Origin: Anthonomus grandis grandis
Taxonomy: Eukaryota; Arthropoda; Insecta; Coleoptera; Curculionidae
Length of the DNA: 64,000 nt
Reading direction: 5' to 3'
NCBI RefSeq assembly: GCF_022605725.1
Contig: NC_065547.1
Span: 10,705,167-10,769,166 of the forward strand
Of this stretch, positions 1 through 10,964 are shown piece by piece (position 1 is the stretch's first letter; each line of letters opens with the position of its first letter). A program made the translations under genes and the position numbers. Below the pieces are notes generated by a model that was not told the origin of the DNA, made no database searches, and saw only the letters and a program-made list of their open reading frames with translations.

Positions 1-83
1 AACTATCATAGGTTGAAATGTAGCTTATTCGCCGCTAGGTGCACTATGATCGTTGATAATGTGTCTTATATACTAATTTTTAG

Positions 84-770
84 GTAAATTTATAACAAAC
101 TTATTGACAAATCTATACAAAAATTACGGAGTGGATAAGAAGCAGTTCCTGCTGGTGGGACACTCGCTTGGTGGCCAAATTACCGGTTTTGTGGGAAAAT
201 TATTTAAAAAAGCGACGCTGGAAACGTTACCGAGGATAATCGCCCTTGATCCGGCAGGCCCCTTATTTACCAGCCGACCGGTTGACAAGCGACTTAACAA
301 AAATGACGCGGACGTAGTTGAGGTGATCCATACAGATGGCGGCACTTTCGGTTTCGACGACGCATGCGGAACTATAGATTTCTTTGTGAACGGAGGTAGT
401 AGTCAACCTGGATGCAAAAAAATCGACTTGGCCGACCCCTTGGGTAGTTTCAAGGATCCTTGTAAGTGTATCACCCTTTTAAATAAATGACGATTTCTGT
501 TAAATATTTATTTTCCATGTAGTAATGTGTGACCACCAGAGAGCGTATGCGTACTTTATCGAAGCACTTCTGAACCCTACTGATCTGGTGGCGCAGAAAT
601 GCAGCAACTGGGCACAGTTTAAGGTTAATTATTGCGACAAGGAAACCGTTCCTTTGGGTGACTTGAATACCACTTTGACTGGCAGATTTTATTTGGAAAC
701 CAATAAGGAAAAACCTTATACTAGAAAAACTGGAGGGGGCTTCAGTTTATCCAGACTGTTGCATGTTTAA
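84..770 (+). CDS. Lipase-family protein (pancreatic lipase / insect phospholipase A1 type), 3' end of gene
   Basis: Partial gene whose upstream exons lie outside the window. Two exons are seen: 84-461 and 523-770, separated by a 61-bp GT-AG intron (donor gtaagt at 462; acceptor AG at 521-522). The reading frame is continuous across the junction. The nucleophile elbow GHSLGG, the acid motif DPAGP, an HTDGG segment and the catalytic-His block DHQRAYAYF occur in the order expected for the neutral lipase family, followed by a C-terminal FYLETN segment and a TAA stop. Such proteins are secreted esterases acting on neutral lipids or phospholipids; the lid region that would separate phospholipase from triacylglycerol activity cannot be judged here. 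Triad residues Ser, Asp and His are all present, so the visible part looks functional. I am confident of the family but not of the substrate. Confidence 0.9.
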
Positions 771-1129
771 TTTTTGTGTCAAAAATGCTTAAGATTATAT
801 TGAAATTAAGAATTAAGTGCTATTTATAATATTTGAAAAATAACATAGGATTTTTTTTTCATTACAAAAAAGAGCAAAAATAATAATGAACTCCAAAAAA
901 TTTCTAAGCATGTCTAAGCTCAACATAAATTCGACCAATTTGATAAAACCGCGAAAGTTGTATTTACATATCGAGAATTTCAACTTAAGATAAAATAAAA
1001 AATATGGAGCATATCGCCAAATACAGATTAATTGTCTTGATATAGAGCTTATGATATATCTAAGCGTGCTACGGCAGATTCTTCTTTAATTTCTTTATTT
1101 GAACAGTGTGTTAATAAGTGGATAATATT
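771..1129. other. Intergenic, AT-rich
   Basis: The 3' flank of the lipase gene. It is AT-rich and has several A-rich runs that could include its polyadenylation site. I see no ORF or structured repeat before the ATA repeat at 1130. Confidence 0.5.
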
Positions 1130-1156
1130 AATAATAATAATAATAATAATAATAAT
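1130..1156. repeat. (ATA)n microsatellite, probable 3' tail of the non-LTR element
   Basis: Nine tandem ATA units. On the minus strand they follow an AATAAAAG-like end, matching the ATT-rich 3' tails of the two other non-LTR elements in this window (58430-58446 and 63070-63090). They are therefore read as the tail of the minus-strand element rather than as a chance microsatellite. Confidence 0.7.
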
Positions 1157-1416
1157 GACTTTTATTTTCCCATATAATACAAAGATATAAACTTATTGCT
1201 AAGGTCTATTACGGCGCAGTCTAGCTTATAGCTACTCTACTGAACCCTATACCTTAAGCTAAAACTAACTACATAACAATTTACATTGGTACTATAATTT
1301 ATATAAAAAAAAAGCAAGTTATATGTAAATTCGTGAGTTTAGTATTTCATATCAATAAGTACTACACCCTAAACATTATTGCAATCAGATTAGCCACTAT
1401 AAAACATCATAATATA

Positions 1417-4215
1417 CTACATCAAATATTTAATGTAAGACCTAATTTTTCTTTTAAAAGATACTTCCGGCAAATGTTTCAAATTATTTGGAATCCTGTT
1501 GTAAAGCTTCGCTATATTATAAATAAAAGATCTCTCAAAGATAGACGTGGAGTGACGTGGTATGGTTATAGAGCCTTTGTCGCGAAGATCTAAGTTATGT
1601 ATTTCAGTGCGAAACTTAATTTTTTTGTATAAATATTCTGGACATTTCCTTGCTATTATTTTATAAACTAAAACTATTGAGTGATAAATACGCCTCTCGT
1701 CCATTCTAAGCCAGTTCAACTCTCTTAATTTAGCCGATACTCCCTGTTCCCTGCCCCGCAGACCCCCAATTAACCTTACGCAATGATTCTGTTTTAGTTG
1801 GATACGGTATTTATCTCTTTCTAGCAAACATGGTCCATATACTACATCTGCAAAATTAAAATAAGAAAGCACTAAAGAGTCACAGAGCATCCTTTTCATT
1901 GCAGTTGTTAATAAGTGTCTTTGCTTAAATATAAGTTTTAAATTGATAAAGGCTTTCTTTATACACATATTAATGTGTTGAGTGAACCTTAAACTGCTAT
2001 CTAAAATTAGGCCCAAATTCTTAGCAAAATCGGTGACAATAAGACTTTCGTCATTTAACGTTAATTTAATATTAGGTAATTGTGAATTTTGTGCCCTGTT
2101 TCTACCAAAAAGTAAGACTTGAGATTTAGAAGGATTGAGCTCTAAACAATGTTTCTGTGAGATTGATAGAAGCGTACTTAAATCTTCATTTAATTGATTT
2201 ATGGTTTGTAGCAATTGGTGTAACTTACAGGATTTATACATTTGTGTATCATCTGCGTAAAAATGAAGAAGTGCAAATGTAATGTATTTGGCCTTCTGTG
2301 AAGTATACAATGTAAACAGAAGAGGTCCCAAAATGGATCCCTGTGGAACACCAAATAAAAGCTGTTTTGCATTGGACAATTTACTATTCAATTTTACCCT
2401 TTGACTTCTACCTTGCAAATAACTAGCAATTAAGGTGCATGAATGTATATTAAAACCCAGATATTTTAAAATTGCCAAAAGAAGAGTGTGATTTATCCTG
2501 TCAAACGCTTTTGAATAGTCTAGAAGAATAAAGACAGTTAGTTCGTCATTTTCGATAGCTTGAATAATATCATCTGTGACCTTCAAAAGCGCCGTCGAGC
2601 AACTGTATCCTGGTCGAAATCCAGACTGTACTTCCGGTAGTAAATTATATTTTTGTACATATTCCCTTATCTGGATATTAAGAATTCTTTCTAAGACCTT
2701 AGAAAGAGTAGGAAGTATACTAACCGGGCGTAAGTCCTTCAATTCTACAGGATTATTTACTTTAGGAAAAGGTGTTACCAAAGAGCATTTCCATTTATCA
2801 GGAAAAGATGATCTTTCTATACTATAGTTTACTAAATGTGTTATTACAGGGAGAATTATAGGACAGCAAAGTAGCAACATATCAATACCAATATCATCAT
2901 CTCCAATGGCTTTTGATTTAATTTGAAAAAGAGCATCTTTAACTTCTTGATCCGTAGCTAATCTGAAATGAAAAACATTGGCCTTTGATAATTTATTATT
3001 AAGGTAAAAATTTAACAAATCCGCATCAGGATTAACTTGTGGTATATTAACAAAATAGTTGTTAATATCCTCTGCAGACCAACGCCCCGGAATCGCACTA
3101 TTCTTTGATGACCCATAAATATCTAAGTCACGCATCATTTTCCAATTTTCTCTAGATCCGTTAATTCTGATTTGATTTTCAAAATACCCCCTCTGTTCCC
3201 TCTTAAAAGTTGCACTTACATAATTTCTTAACTCTTTATAAGATTCCCAGTCATCACGCAACTTACTCCTCTTATACTTAGTTAGAGCTTTATTTCTAAG
3301 TGACATTAAATATTTTAAATTAGGTGTTATCCAAGGAATTTTTTTCTTAGTAATGCGTACAGTTCTTTTTGGAGCGTAAATATCAAAAAGTTCTACTAAA
3401 CAGTTGGTAAATGCATCGATCTTAGCGTTTAAATTTGTCAAATAAAAAATTACATCAAATGGAATGGTCTCTAGTTGCCTAGTGAAATCCTCCTTGTTAA
3501 AATTTTTAAAATCTCTATAAGTATGAAAAAAAGCCTCCGGCTTTGCTACTTTTAAGATTAAGTCACATGTTAGAAAATAGTGATCTGAAAAGTTAGAATT
3601 TAAATCTATATTTACCGAACTAATAAATTCTTCATGCGAGCAAATAAATAAATCCAAAATTGTTTCACCTGAGAGTCCTTGATGAGTAGGTTCATCCACC
3701 ATTTGCTTTAAACTTAAAGACTCTAGAATGGATAAGAAGAGTTCAACAACATTAGATTGCAGATTAGACATATTTACATTAAAGTCGCCCATACACAAGA
3801 AAAGGTCACATTCTGTTAGTAAAGTGGAAACATTTACCTCAAATTCATCATAAAAATTATTAATATTACTATTGGGCGGCCTATAATAACATCCTACTAT
3901 AAATATCTTGTTTTCAATTTTAATTTTTAACCATAATTGTTCTGCATAATTCCCAGTTAAACAATTAATTATTTGAAAATTAATAAAACTCTTTACATAA
4001 AACATTACCCCCCCTCCTCGACCAGTAGAGCGATCTTGCCTAACTAAATTATAGCCTGGAATTCGAAGAAACTCATCCGTCGTGTAATTAGTTAACCAGG
4101 TTTCAGATAACCCTACTATATCTACATTATTATCTAATACATAAGATTTAAAATTAATAAACTTTGGCAACAAGGAACGAATATTAATTTGACCTATTTT
4201 TAGTTTGTCCGTCAT
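1417..4215 (-). CDS. Non-LTR retrotransposon ORF2: AP endonuclease + reverse transcriptase
   Basis: An open 932-residue frame starting at ATG, of normal length for Jockey/CR1-group ORF2. The N-terminal apurinic-like endonuclease shows QINIRSLLPKF near residue 8, SETWL near 37, GDFNVN near 143 and SDH near 210. The reverse transcriptase shows LRPVSILP, the DYSKAFDRINH block near residue 568, GVPQGSILGPLLF near 623 and the catalytic YADD near 653. It nicks target DNA and copies the element RNA by target-primed reverse transcription. ORF1 lies just upstream. With no frameshift or stop it is potentially active; activity is inferred, not shown. Confidence 0.93.
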   Translation of the reverse strand: MTDKLKIGQINIRSLLPKFINFKSYVLDNNVDIVGLSETWLTNYTTDEFLRIPGYNLVRQDRSTGRGGGVMFYVKSFINFQIINCLTGNYAEQLWLKIKIENKIFIVGCYYRPPNSNINNFYDEFEVNVSTLLTECDLFLCMGDFNVNMSNLQSNVVELFLSILESLSLKQMVDEPTHQGLSGETILDLFICSHEEFISSVNIDLNSNFSDHYFLTCDLILKVAKPEAFFHTYRDFKNFNKEDFTRQLETIPFDVIFYLTNLNAKIDAFTNCLVELFDIYAPKRTVRITKKKIPWITPNLKYLMSLRNKALTKYKRSKLRDDWESYKELRNYVSATFKREQRGYFENQIRINGSRENWKMMRDLDIYGSSKNSAIPGRWSAEDINNYFVNIPQVNPDADLLNFYLNNKLSKANVFHFRLATDQEVKDALFQIKSKAIGDDDIGIDMLLLCCPIILPVITHLVNYSIERSSFPDKWKCSLVTPFPKVNNPVELKDLRPVSILPTLSKVLERILNIQIREYVQKYNLLPEVQSGFRPGYSCSTALLKVTDDIIQAIENDELTVFILLDYSKAFDRINHTLLLAILKYLGFNIHSCTLIASYLQGRSQRVKLNSKLSNAKQLLFGVPQGSILGPLLFTLYTSQKAKYITFALLHFYADDTQMYKSCKLHQLLQTINQLNEDLSTLLSISQKHCLELNPSKSQVLLFGRNRAQNSQLPNIKLTLNDESLIVTDFAKNLGLILDSSLRFTQHINMCIKKAFINLKLIFKQRHLLTTAMKRMLCDSLVLSYFNFADVVYGPCLLERDKYRIQLKQNHCVRLIGGLRGREQGVSAKLRELNWLRMDERRIYHSIVLVYKIIARKCPEYLYKKIKFRTEIHNLDLRDKGSITIPRHSTSIFERSFIYNIAKLYNRIPNNLKHLPEVSFKRKIRSYIKYLM

Positions 4216-4297
4216 ATTCTTTAAATGATTTTATAATAGGTAAATTAAAAATAAATAAACAAAAAAGTATATACTCAAAATATGATAACAAGAAGTA

Positions 4298-5257
4298 TTA
4301 AGCAGTAATTTCATCTAAGTCCATATCATTCCTAATTACTAAGTACCTTTCACCATCAGCTTTTCGAACTAAAATGTTGCCATTTCTGTGCCAAATATAT
4401 TTATACGAGTCCTTTAAATGCTGCTTGGTCCTCTTAAGAAGTAGATAAGTTTCTTTTGTGAGCTCCCCTTCTATATAAATCGGTGTTGCTGAATCTCCCA
4501 TACCTGAATTGCTTGCAGTGATTTTCTCCTTGGTGGCCCTGGATCGTAGGAGGCGCTGCTTTAAATTCTCAGATTTCAAGGTAATTATGGTTTTAACCCC
4601 ATTTTTAACCGGTATGTGTTGCATCTTGTCCACATCACTTTCTTTGACGTCTGGACACACCCTATGTAGCAATTTTAATACACAAGTATCTTTATTTTCC
4701 ACTTTAACAGAAGCTAGAAGTCCAGTAACACAAACATTATTTTTTATTTTAGCAGTCTCGTTCATATTTATGGCTGATTTCAGTTTTTGTACCTCCTTTT
4801 TTAATTCTTGGTTATCTCTTGCGATCTCAGAAACCATCTCCGACAGAACTTTGGTGCGTTTTAATTCATCCTCGTACTTCTCATTTAAAAAATCCATAGA
4901 TTTTCTCATTTCTCTGACCTCACTCTGTAGCTCCTGAATTAAAACTTTTAATTCAGTATCACGCGATGTAAGAGTCTCAGACTGTGGAACAAAGAGGGAA
5001 GAACTCCTTCTGTTTTGATTCATAAATGACGCGTCCTTGTCTCGAATTGAAGTAGTTGGCTGTGAAAAATGACTCGATGATCTACGAACACAAGTACTGC
5101 AGTTCCAGGGTGTCCTATCCTCCTGCATAATTCGTGTCTCAACCTCCGATACATTCCCACATATTAAGTGGTAAAGACCTTTACATATGCCACATTGCAA
5201 TTTTATTTTCTTGCCTATTCCTTTCCCACAATGGCGGCAACTTCTTGGAAGCGTCAT
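4298..5257 (-). CDS. Non-LTR retrotransposon ORF1: PHD-like zinc finger, coiled coil, FP-like C-terminal domain
   Basis: 319 residues from ATG. The first 60 hold a Cys/His pattern (CRHCGKG, CGICKGLYHLIC, WNCSTC) typical of a PHD/RING-like finger. Residues of about 90-170 are rich in Glu, Lys and Leu, as in a coiled coil. The last 110 residues (PIYIEGELTKETYLLLK, then YIWHRNGNILVRKADGE) resemble the C-terminal domain shared by baculovirus FP-type proteins and many arthropod retrotransposon ORF1s. ORF1 proteins bind and package the element RNA; the PHD finger may bind histone tails, which is an inference. The frame is uninterrupted. Confidence 0.85.
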   Translation of the reverse strand: MTLPRSCRHCGKGIGKKIKLQCGICKGLYHLICGNVSEVETRIMQEDRTPWNCSTCVRRSSSHFSQPTTSIRDKDASFMNQNRRSSSLFVPQSETLTSRDTELKVLIQELQSEVREMRKSMDFLNEKYEDELKRTKVLSEMVSEIARDNQELKKEVQKLKSAINMNETAKIKNNVCVTGLLASVKVENKDTCVLKLLHRVCPDVKESDVDKMQHIPVKNGVKTIITLKSENLKQRLLRSRATKEKITASNSGMGDSATPIYIEGELTKETYLLLKRTKQHLKDSYKYIWHRNGNILVRKADGERYLVIRNDMDLDEITA

Positions 5258-5345
5258 CTTTATTCAGTCGCGGGAAAATTAACAGACAACGGCAACCCCG
5301 CTTTGAGCCTGTGAGCAAGTACCACGTACTACTGCACGGAGCTTA

Positions 5346-5855
5346 ATCGTTTAGAGTCCGGTTGGCGGATTACGGCTTATAATAACGGCAATACAATACA
5401 ATAAAAAAATAGTATTCAGGGACTATTTACCATCAAAATCCATAATACTCGATGCACTCGACAGCTCTCAACAGAAAAATGATGTTTTTTAGTACACTAA
5501 AGGCTTAATTTACAAAATTTTAACGAGAACACTTTATAAACAAACTTATCGAATCTAGTACAACGTTGCCAACTCTATTAAACAATAATTTTATGAGTTC
5601 CGTAACATGATTGTGGGATTTATAACACATATTGACTTTAATGTGGAAGACAATATTCGTACAACATTAACATTTCGATCAACATTATTTTCTTACTTCC
5701 AGCCAATACAGTACTTTATGAATCAAAATGAAGCTCTCAGGCAAATATTCATGCATTAAAAATTCTTTTGTCTAATATTTAATTACTTTAGTTCAGATCT
5801 TACATAGATATGCATGAATTGGAATAATTCTAGATTATCGGATATTGAAAAATTT
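5346..5855. other. Non-coding gap between two retrotransposons
   Basis: AT-rich. It probably contains the 5' end and upstream flank of the minus-strand non-LTR element. No LTR matching that at 9381-9848 is present here, so the following BEL/Pao element lacks an upstream LTR. Confidence 0.5.
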
Positions 5856-6015
5856 AATTATTAATTACATTTTTTAAAGGGACCTGCTTAGCAACTAGTA
5901 AAAACTTTACCACTGACATCAGAAAATTATCGAATTGCTTATGATACCTTCCTTAAGGGTTAGAATAATATTCGCATTATTGCAACTTCTGATTGGTCTA
6001 CTATCATTAATTAGT
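5856..6015 (+). repeat. 160-bp direct repeat, copy 1
   Basis: It matches 9870-10029 at an offset of 4014 bp with about three mismatches. It ends abruptly where the pol frame (NTIFGFILMGK) begins. One frame gives a short gag-like reading broken by stops, so it may be a gag remnant; this is uncertain. Confidence 0.85.
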
Positions 6016-9000
6016 CGCTATTAACACCATTTTCGGCTTTATTTTGATGGGTAAAGTGTCGTCAGGGTTTTTGCCTCATGCTTTACAGTCTCTCGTTTGC
6101 TTTAATACGTTTATTAATGATACAACGCAAAAGTTTTGGGAAGTTGAGGAGGTACCTCACGTCAAGACTTTATCTCCAGAGGATCGAAAATACGAGGAAA
6201 TCTTTGCTAATTCTACCTATCGCAACGAAAATGGGAGATTCGTAGTTTCCTTGCCCTTTCAAAGCCAGGACGCTGAGTTTACTAGCAGTAGAGAATTAGC
6301 TGTGCGAAACTTTTTATCGTTAGAGCGCAGACTCGAAAGGAATCCGAAGCTCTACTGTGATTATTTTGCTTTTATGCAGGAATACCTTACTCAAAATCAC
6401 ATGGAATTACTACCTGCAGGGGACATACCACAATGGTCATTTTATATCCCACATCATTGTGTGTTAAAGGATTCCAGTCCCACCACTAAACTTCGCGTAG
6501 TACTTAACGCTTCAGCAAAATCTCCCGGGGACATGTCGCTTAATGAGTGTCTTCTCCCTGGACCCAAATTACAAACTGATATTTTCGAGTTACTTCTTGG
6601 CTTCAGAATTCATCGTTTTGTTTTTACAGCCGATGTTCGTCAAATGTTTAGGCAAATTTTAATAAACCCAGCACACGCCGATTATCAAAGAATCGTGTGG
6701 CGCTTCTCCAAAGATCAACCTATCGCTGATTATCGCCTTCTTACAGTTACTTATGGGCTAACTTGTGCACCTTATCTTGCCATTAGATCGTTATTAGCTT
6801 TAGCAGAAGAGGAAAAGATTAATTTTCCTGAAACTTCCCAAATTATTTTATCATCTTATGTTGACGACATCAACGGTGGCTCTGAAACCATTGAGGGAGC
6901 GAAAAATCTTCAATGGGATTTGATATCTCTTCTTCAGAAAGGTGGTTTTGAACTTCGAAAATGGTGTAGTAATGATCCTCGTTTGTTAGCTGATTTTCAA
7001 CCATCTTTTCTTTATAATGAAAGTCTTTTACTTAATTTCGATTCAGATAGCCCTTTGAAAGTTTTAGGTCTTCAGTGGAATCATTCTCTTGATGTTTTCC
7101 AGTTTTCAGTTAGTTCAATTGATAAAGGATGCACAAAACGAATACTTTTGTCTAATTTAGAAAAGATTTTTGATCCTTTGGGATTAATTTCTCCCCTAAC
7201 TTTTTTTGTTAAGCACTTAATTCAGCAGTTATGGTACTTAAAGCTAGGTTGGGATGAAACGCCTTCAAACGAGATCGTTTTTCTTTGAAATAAATATTAT
7301 TCGGAGATATCTTCTATATCGGAATGTAAAATTTCTCGTTGTTTGTTCCCTCTCAGTTATAAGACCATAGAAATTCACGGGTTTTGCGATAGCTCCGCAA
7401 AGGGCTATTGCGCTGTAATTTACCTACTCAATTTGTATGTGCTAAGTCGAACGTTGCACCGCTAAAAACTCTTTCGATTACACGCTTAGAACTATGCGCA
7501 GCCGTGCTTTTATCTCGTTTGCTGTCACATGTTTACAAAATTTATACCTCATCTTTCGCAATTCATAAGATTTTCGCCTAGAGTGACTCAACAATTGCCC
7601 TTTCGTGGATCAAAGCGTCTCCACATCGTTGGAATACTTTTGTTAGTAATAGGGTCTCCTTTATCCAAGAAAGGTTACCCGTTTCTTATTGGTATCATGT
7701 CTCCTCTGAAAACAATCCTGCGGATTTAGGTTCTAGAGGCCTGTTTCCGGTAGAGTTAAAAAATAGTTCGCTTTGGTGGGCAGGCCCGAGTTTTTTACTT
7801 AATTCAAACCGCAACTGGATCCCTTTTGTAAATGTTTCTTCAAATGTCGCTTCTTTACCTGAAGAAAATAAAACCTGCTTATTGGTTCCCGATTCAGAAG
7901 ATTTTTTGAAAGCCTCATTTTGAAGTTTTTATCATTTGATAAAATAACGCGCATTCTTGCTTATATCTTTCGCTACAAAAATAACATTTGTTTCCCACTT
8001 AAAAAACTTACAGGCGCTCTTACGTCTTTTCAACTTCATGCCGCCACAATGGTTTTGGTTAAGCATGTTCAGTCACGGGCCCCTTTGCTTCAGACATAAG
8101 GCTAATTCAAAGCAATCAATTGCCTTCGAAGCCGCTTAGAAGGTTAAGCTTTTTTATGGATAGTGACAATATCTTGGGCGTGGGTAGTCGCTTAAAACAC
8201 TCATTGAGTTTTAATCACAATTATCCTGCCCTTTTACCTGGTACTCACGAGTTTACAAAACTTGTAGTAACTTGTTTTCATTTAAAATATTTTTATGCAG
8301 GTGTCCAAAGCGTTCAGTTTCTTATCATGCAAGAATTCTGGATAGTATCTTCCAAAAGGGTCATTCGTCAAATTATTTCAAAATGTGTACGCTGCTTTAG
8401 GTGTAGACCCCAGTCTATTCAGCCCCCAATGGGTGATTTGCCTGCTGTGCGCGTCTTCCAAGTAAAGCCTTTTCTTCGCACCGGAGTGGACTACGCCGGG
8501 CCTTTTAATGTAATGATGTCACGCTACCGTGGTAGTCGCACCACTAAGGCTTACTTGTGCCTATTCGTTTGCTTTACCAGCAAGGCTTTACATCTTGAAT
8601 TGGTCTCTAACCTCTCTACCGAGGCCTTTTTAGCTGCTTTACGTAGATTTATCGCTCGCCGTGGCCGTTGTCAGCACTTATATAGCGATTGCCACCAATT
8701 TTACTGGTGCGTCTAAACAATTGAATGGTTTTAAGGTTAATTCTGCCTCGACTAAGGGCATATCATGGCACTTCAATCCACCTTCCACTCCTCATTTTGG
8801 AGGGCTGTGGGAGGCGGGGGTAAAATCTGTTAAAATTCATTTATATCGCGTGATTGGTAACCAGTGTTTAACTTATGAAGAATTAAACACAGTTTTAATT
8901 CAAATTGAAGCCTTTTTGAATTCACGTCCTCTTACACCCTTTAGTAACGATCCAAACGACCTGACCGCTTTGACACCCGGGCATTTATTAGTAGTAGGAG

Positions 9001-9353
9001 CCTCTGACTGCTCTCCCCGAAACTGACTTGACCTCGTTACGTGTAAATCATTTAGATCGCTGGCAGATGCTCCAAAAAATGCATCAAGATTTCTGGCGCC
9101 GTTGGTCTAGTGAGTATTTGCACACGCTACATCAACGTGCCAAATGGCATAAGCCTATTGTTAACCTCTCTCCTGGAACTCTAGTACTAATTCGCAGTGA
9201 CTTAGCACCGCCTCTGCAGTTGCATATGGGTCGAGTTAAGGAGGTACATCCGGGTTCGGATGGAGTTGTCAGAGTCGCTACTGTTCAAACCAGTAATGGC
9301 ACCTTAAAGCGACCTGTAGTCAAGCTATGTCCTTTGCCGCTTTCAAGCCACTG
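6014..9353 (+). pseudogene. BEL/Pao pol: reverse transcriptase, RNase H, integrase (frameshifted)
   Basis: The reverse transcriptase frame runs to 7288 with KLRVVLNASAKS, TADVRQMFRQI, LTVTYGLTCAPYLA and the catalytic YVDD at 6859-6870. RNase H (about 7300-7920) is recognisable as GFCDSSAKGYCAV and later ENNPADLGSRG but is split across frames. Integrase begins near 8150 with a HHCC-like zinc region, VDYAGPF (first Asp), YSD near 8690 with a frameshift and a small deletion, and [10 protein letters not shown] (Glu) near 8805. The frame shifts again near 9025, and the C-terminal part ends at 9353. The protein would copy and integrate the element; this copy cannot make it. Protease is missing upstream and is found instead at 10030-10510. 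Confidence 0.88.
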
Positions 9354-9380
9354 AAAAATGCAATGCATTTTTGGTGGGCG

Positions 9381-9848
9381 GTATGTTCAGTTTTCTTAAA
9401 TTTTACACCAGTTTGAATCAAGTAGTTCATTCTTCATTCTATTTCAAATTTTCATTAAACTTTAAACTTTAACTCAATTTCGCTTAGCTCACTGTGTAGA
9501 AATAGTTAGTTAAAGTATTTCTATTCAAATGCATCCAAAAGAATGTTTTGAGGCCTTATAAAAAGGTGCGCGTCCAACATACTGAACCAGTTCGTCGAAA
9601 CCTATTATCAGAAGAAGTAAATTCGCTAAACCGCATCGCTTATGCATCTAGTACCATCCGATACAATCCCGTGTTTATGGGATAAACCGCATTTCATACT
9701 GAGAAAAAGCTGGCCAGCTAACGCGAGTGAAAAACTGTAATTGAGAGAAAACCAGGTAAGGACTCACAACCATTAATTGTCAATAAAAAACAATAAATAC
9801 AGTCCACTTTTCTCAACAGTGAGCTTTCGATACAGTACTTTCTTAACA
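9381..9848 (+). repeat. Probable BEL/Pao LTR (single copy)
   Basis: It follows a G-rich tract (GGTGGGCGG) just after the integrase stop, begins TGTTCAG and can end in CA at 9848. A TATA-like ttataaaaagg lies near 9556 and AATAAA-type signals near 9780-9795. About 468 bp. Boundaries are inferred because no second LTR copy lies in the window to compare. Confidence 0.6.
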
Positions 9849-9869
9849 AAAATAAAAATCAAACTAGAC

Positions 9870-10029
9870 AATTATTAATTACATTTTTTAAAGGGACCTG
9901 CTTAGCAACTAGTAAAAACTTTACCACTGACATCAGAAAATGATCGAATTGCTTATGATACCTTCCTTAAGGGTTAGAATAATATTCGCATTATTGAAAC
10001 TTCGGATTGGTCTACTATCATTAATTAGT
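9870..10029 (+). repeat. 160-bp direct repeat, copy 2
   Basis: The second copy of 5856-6015, starting 21 bp after the probable LTR end and running straight into the protease-like region. Confidence 0.85.
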
Positions 10030-10510
10030 TCTCAAGCTGCCACCAATATGGAAAAAAAATCACACATATCCACTATATCCAACCTGAAACCTACTGGTAT
10101 CATTCTGTCTTCTAGCGATTTTATTTCATCTTCGGTCTATGGCCTCGTCGCATAATCTTTCACAAACATTACTTGCCACTGCTAAAGTGGATGTTAAAGA
10201 TTTCTGGGATACCTAATTTTCAAGCTGTGCGTTGCTTAATTGCCACCGGTAGTATGGTTTCACTTATTCAAAAAATAAGCAATAACCGTTTGTACCTACA
10301 GCCTTATAAATCTACTGTTTCTATTCAAGACATCGGTTTAACTAATTCTTTGGCCAAAGATGGTGAGGTTTCTTTATGTCCACGCCCTGTAAGAAGATCG
10401 CACCCTATTTTACTTATTGAGGCTATTGTTATCCGTCAAATATTGTTGTCACATGTTACATCCGGTAGATGAAAAGGCTTGGATCTCAGGATATCCTCTT
10501 GATTCCAAAA
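10030..10510 (+). pseudogene. BEL/Pao protease-region remnant
   Basis: Conceptual reading in shifted frames gives TLLATAKV, then FQAVRCLIATGSMVSLI (a retropepsin D-T/S-G region with the first Asp changed), then a segment ending near 10510. In Pao-type pol this region comes before reverse transcriptase, yet here it lies after the LTR. There are stops and frameshifts, and gag is absent upstream except possibly within the 160-bp repeat. The assignment rests on the aspartic-protease motif and its neighbours and is moderately secure. Confidence 0.6.
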
Positions 10511-10519
10511 TTGTGATCC

Positions 10520-10960
10520 TAGCAAGCTTATACCGCACTTATATGGTATTTCTAATTAACTAGGTGTATCAATAAAGAATATTTGCTTGTTTTGGCACGT
10601 TTGTTGTGCTTTTATTTTGGTGCTAGTAGGAATAGCTAGAACATATTGCTGATTTATAGGATAATAAGTGTAGTTACGTTAACTTTAAGCAGCTTGCAGT
10701 TTAAGTTTTCTCCTTTTCTTATAAGGGACGTAGTACAGTCATCCACTTGGGGCCTAGGGCATTTTGACAGACGTATAGGTCTTCAATCAATGGGCAGGCC
10801 TCTTCTTGATATTGGTGTAGATCAGTGCCAATTATAAGGTAAGGAAGTTTGGGAATTATAATGGTTTGGTTTGTTGGAATAGCAAACAAGTGGAAAAGTT
10901 CGAAAGTTTCTTTTATAAATATAGGGAAATGAATAGCAAAAATTATTTTATCATTTGAAA
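10520..10960 (-). pseudogene. Env-like remnant of errantivirus type
   Basis: Broken minus-strand reading in several frames. It resembles the region of insect errantivirus envelope proteins (fusion-protein family) with regularly spaced cysteines and hydrophobic Pro/Ile/Leu-rich stretches. There are several stops and frame changes, and no complete ectodomain, fusion peptide or transmembrane segment. It is non-functional. The call is tentative: it rests on general resemblance and on position downstream of a gypsy-type gag. Confidence 0.4.
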
Positions 10961-10964
10961 AAGT

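Larger units (their letters stand above)
1130..5400 (-). mobile_element. Non-LTR retrotransposon, CR1/Jockey type, near full length
   Basis: The minus-strand element runs from an uncertain 5' end near 5260-5400 to the ATT-rich tail at 1130. It carries ORF1 (5257-4298) and ORF2 (4215-1417) separated by 82 nt, the usual two-ORF layout. Neither ORF is interrupted, which makes this the best preserved retrotransposon here. Target-site duplications could not be found by eye, so both ends are approximate. Confidence 0.8.
5856..10510 (+). mobile_element. BEL/Pao LTR retrotransposon, decayed and rearranged
   Basis: The order on the + strand is: 160-bp repeat copy 1, reverse transcriptase, RNase H, integrase, LTR, 160-bp repeat copy 2, protease. 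In an intact BEL/Pao element the protease precedes reverse transcriptase, so this is either a permuted copy or two tandem partial copies sharing one LTR. No 5' LTR is seen upstream of 5856. Coding parts have multiple frameshifts. Confidence 0.75.

Noticed and set aside
1333..1593. Plus-strand frame of 86 codons
   Set aside because: It mostly overlaps the 3' end of the minus-strand retrotransposon ORF2 and its trailer and has no motif of its own.
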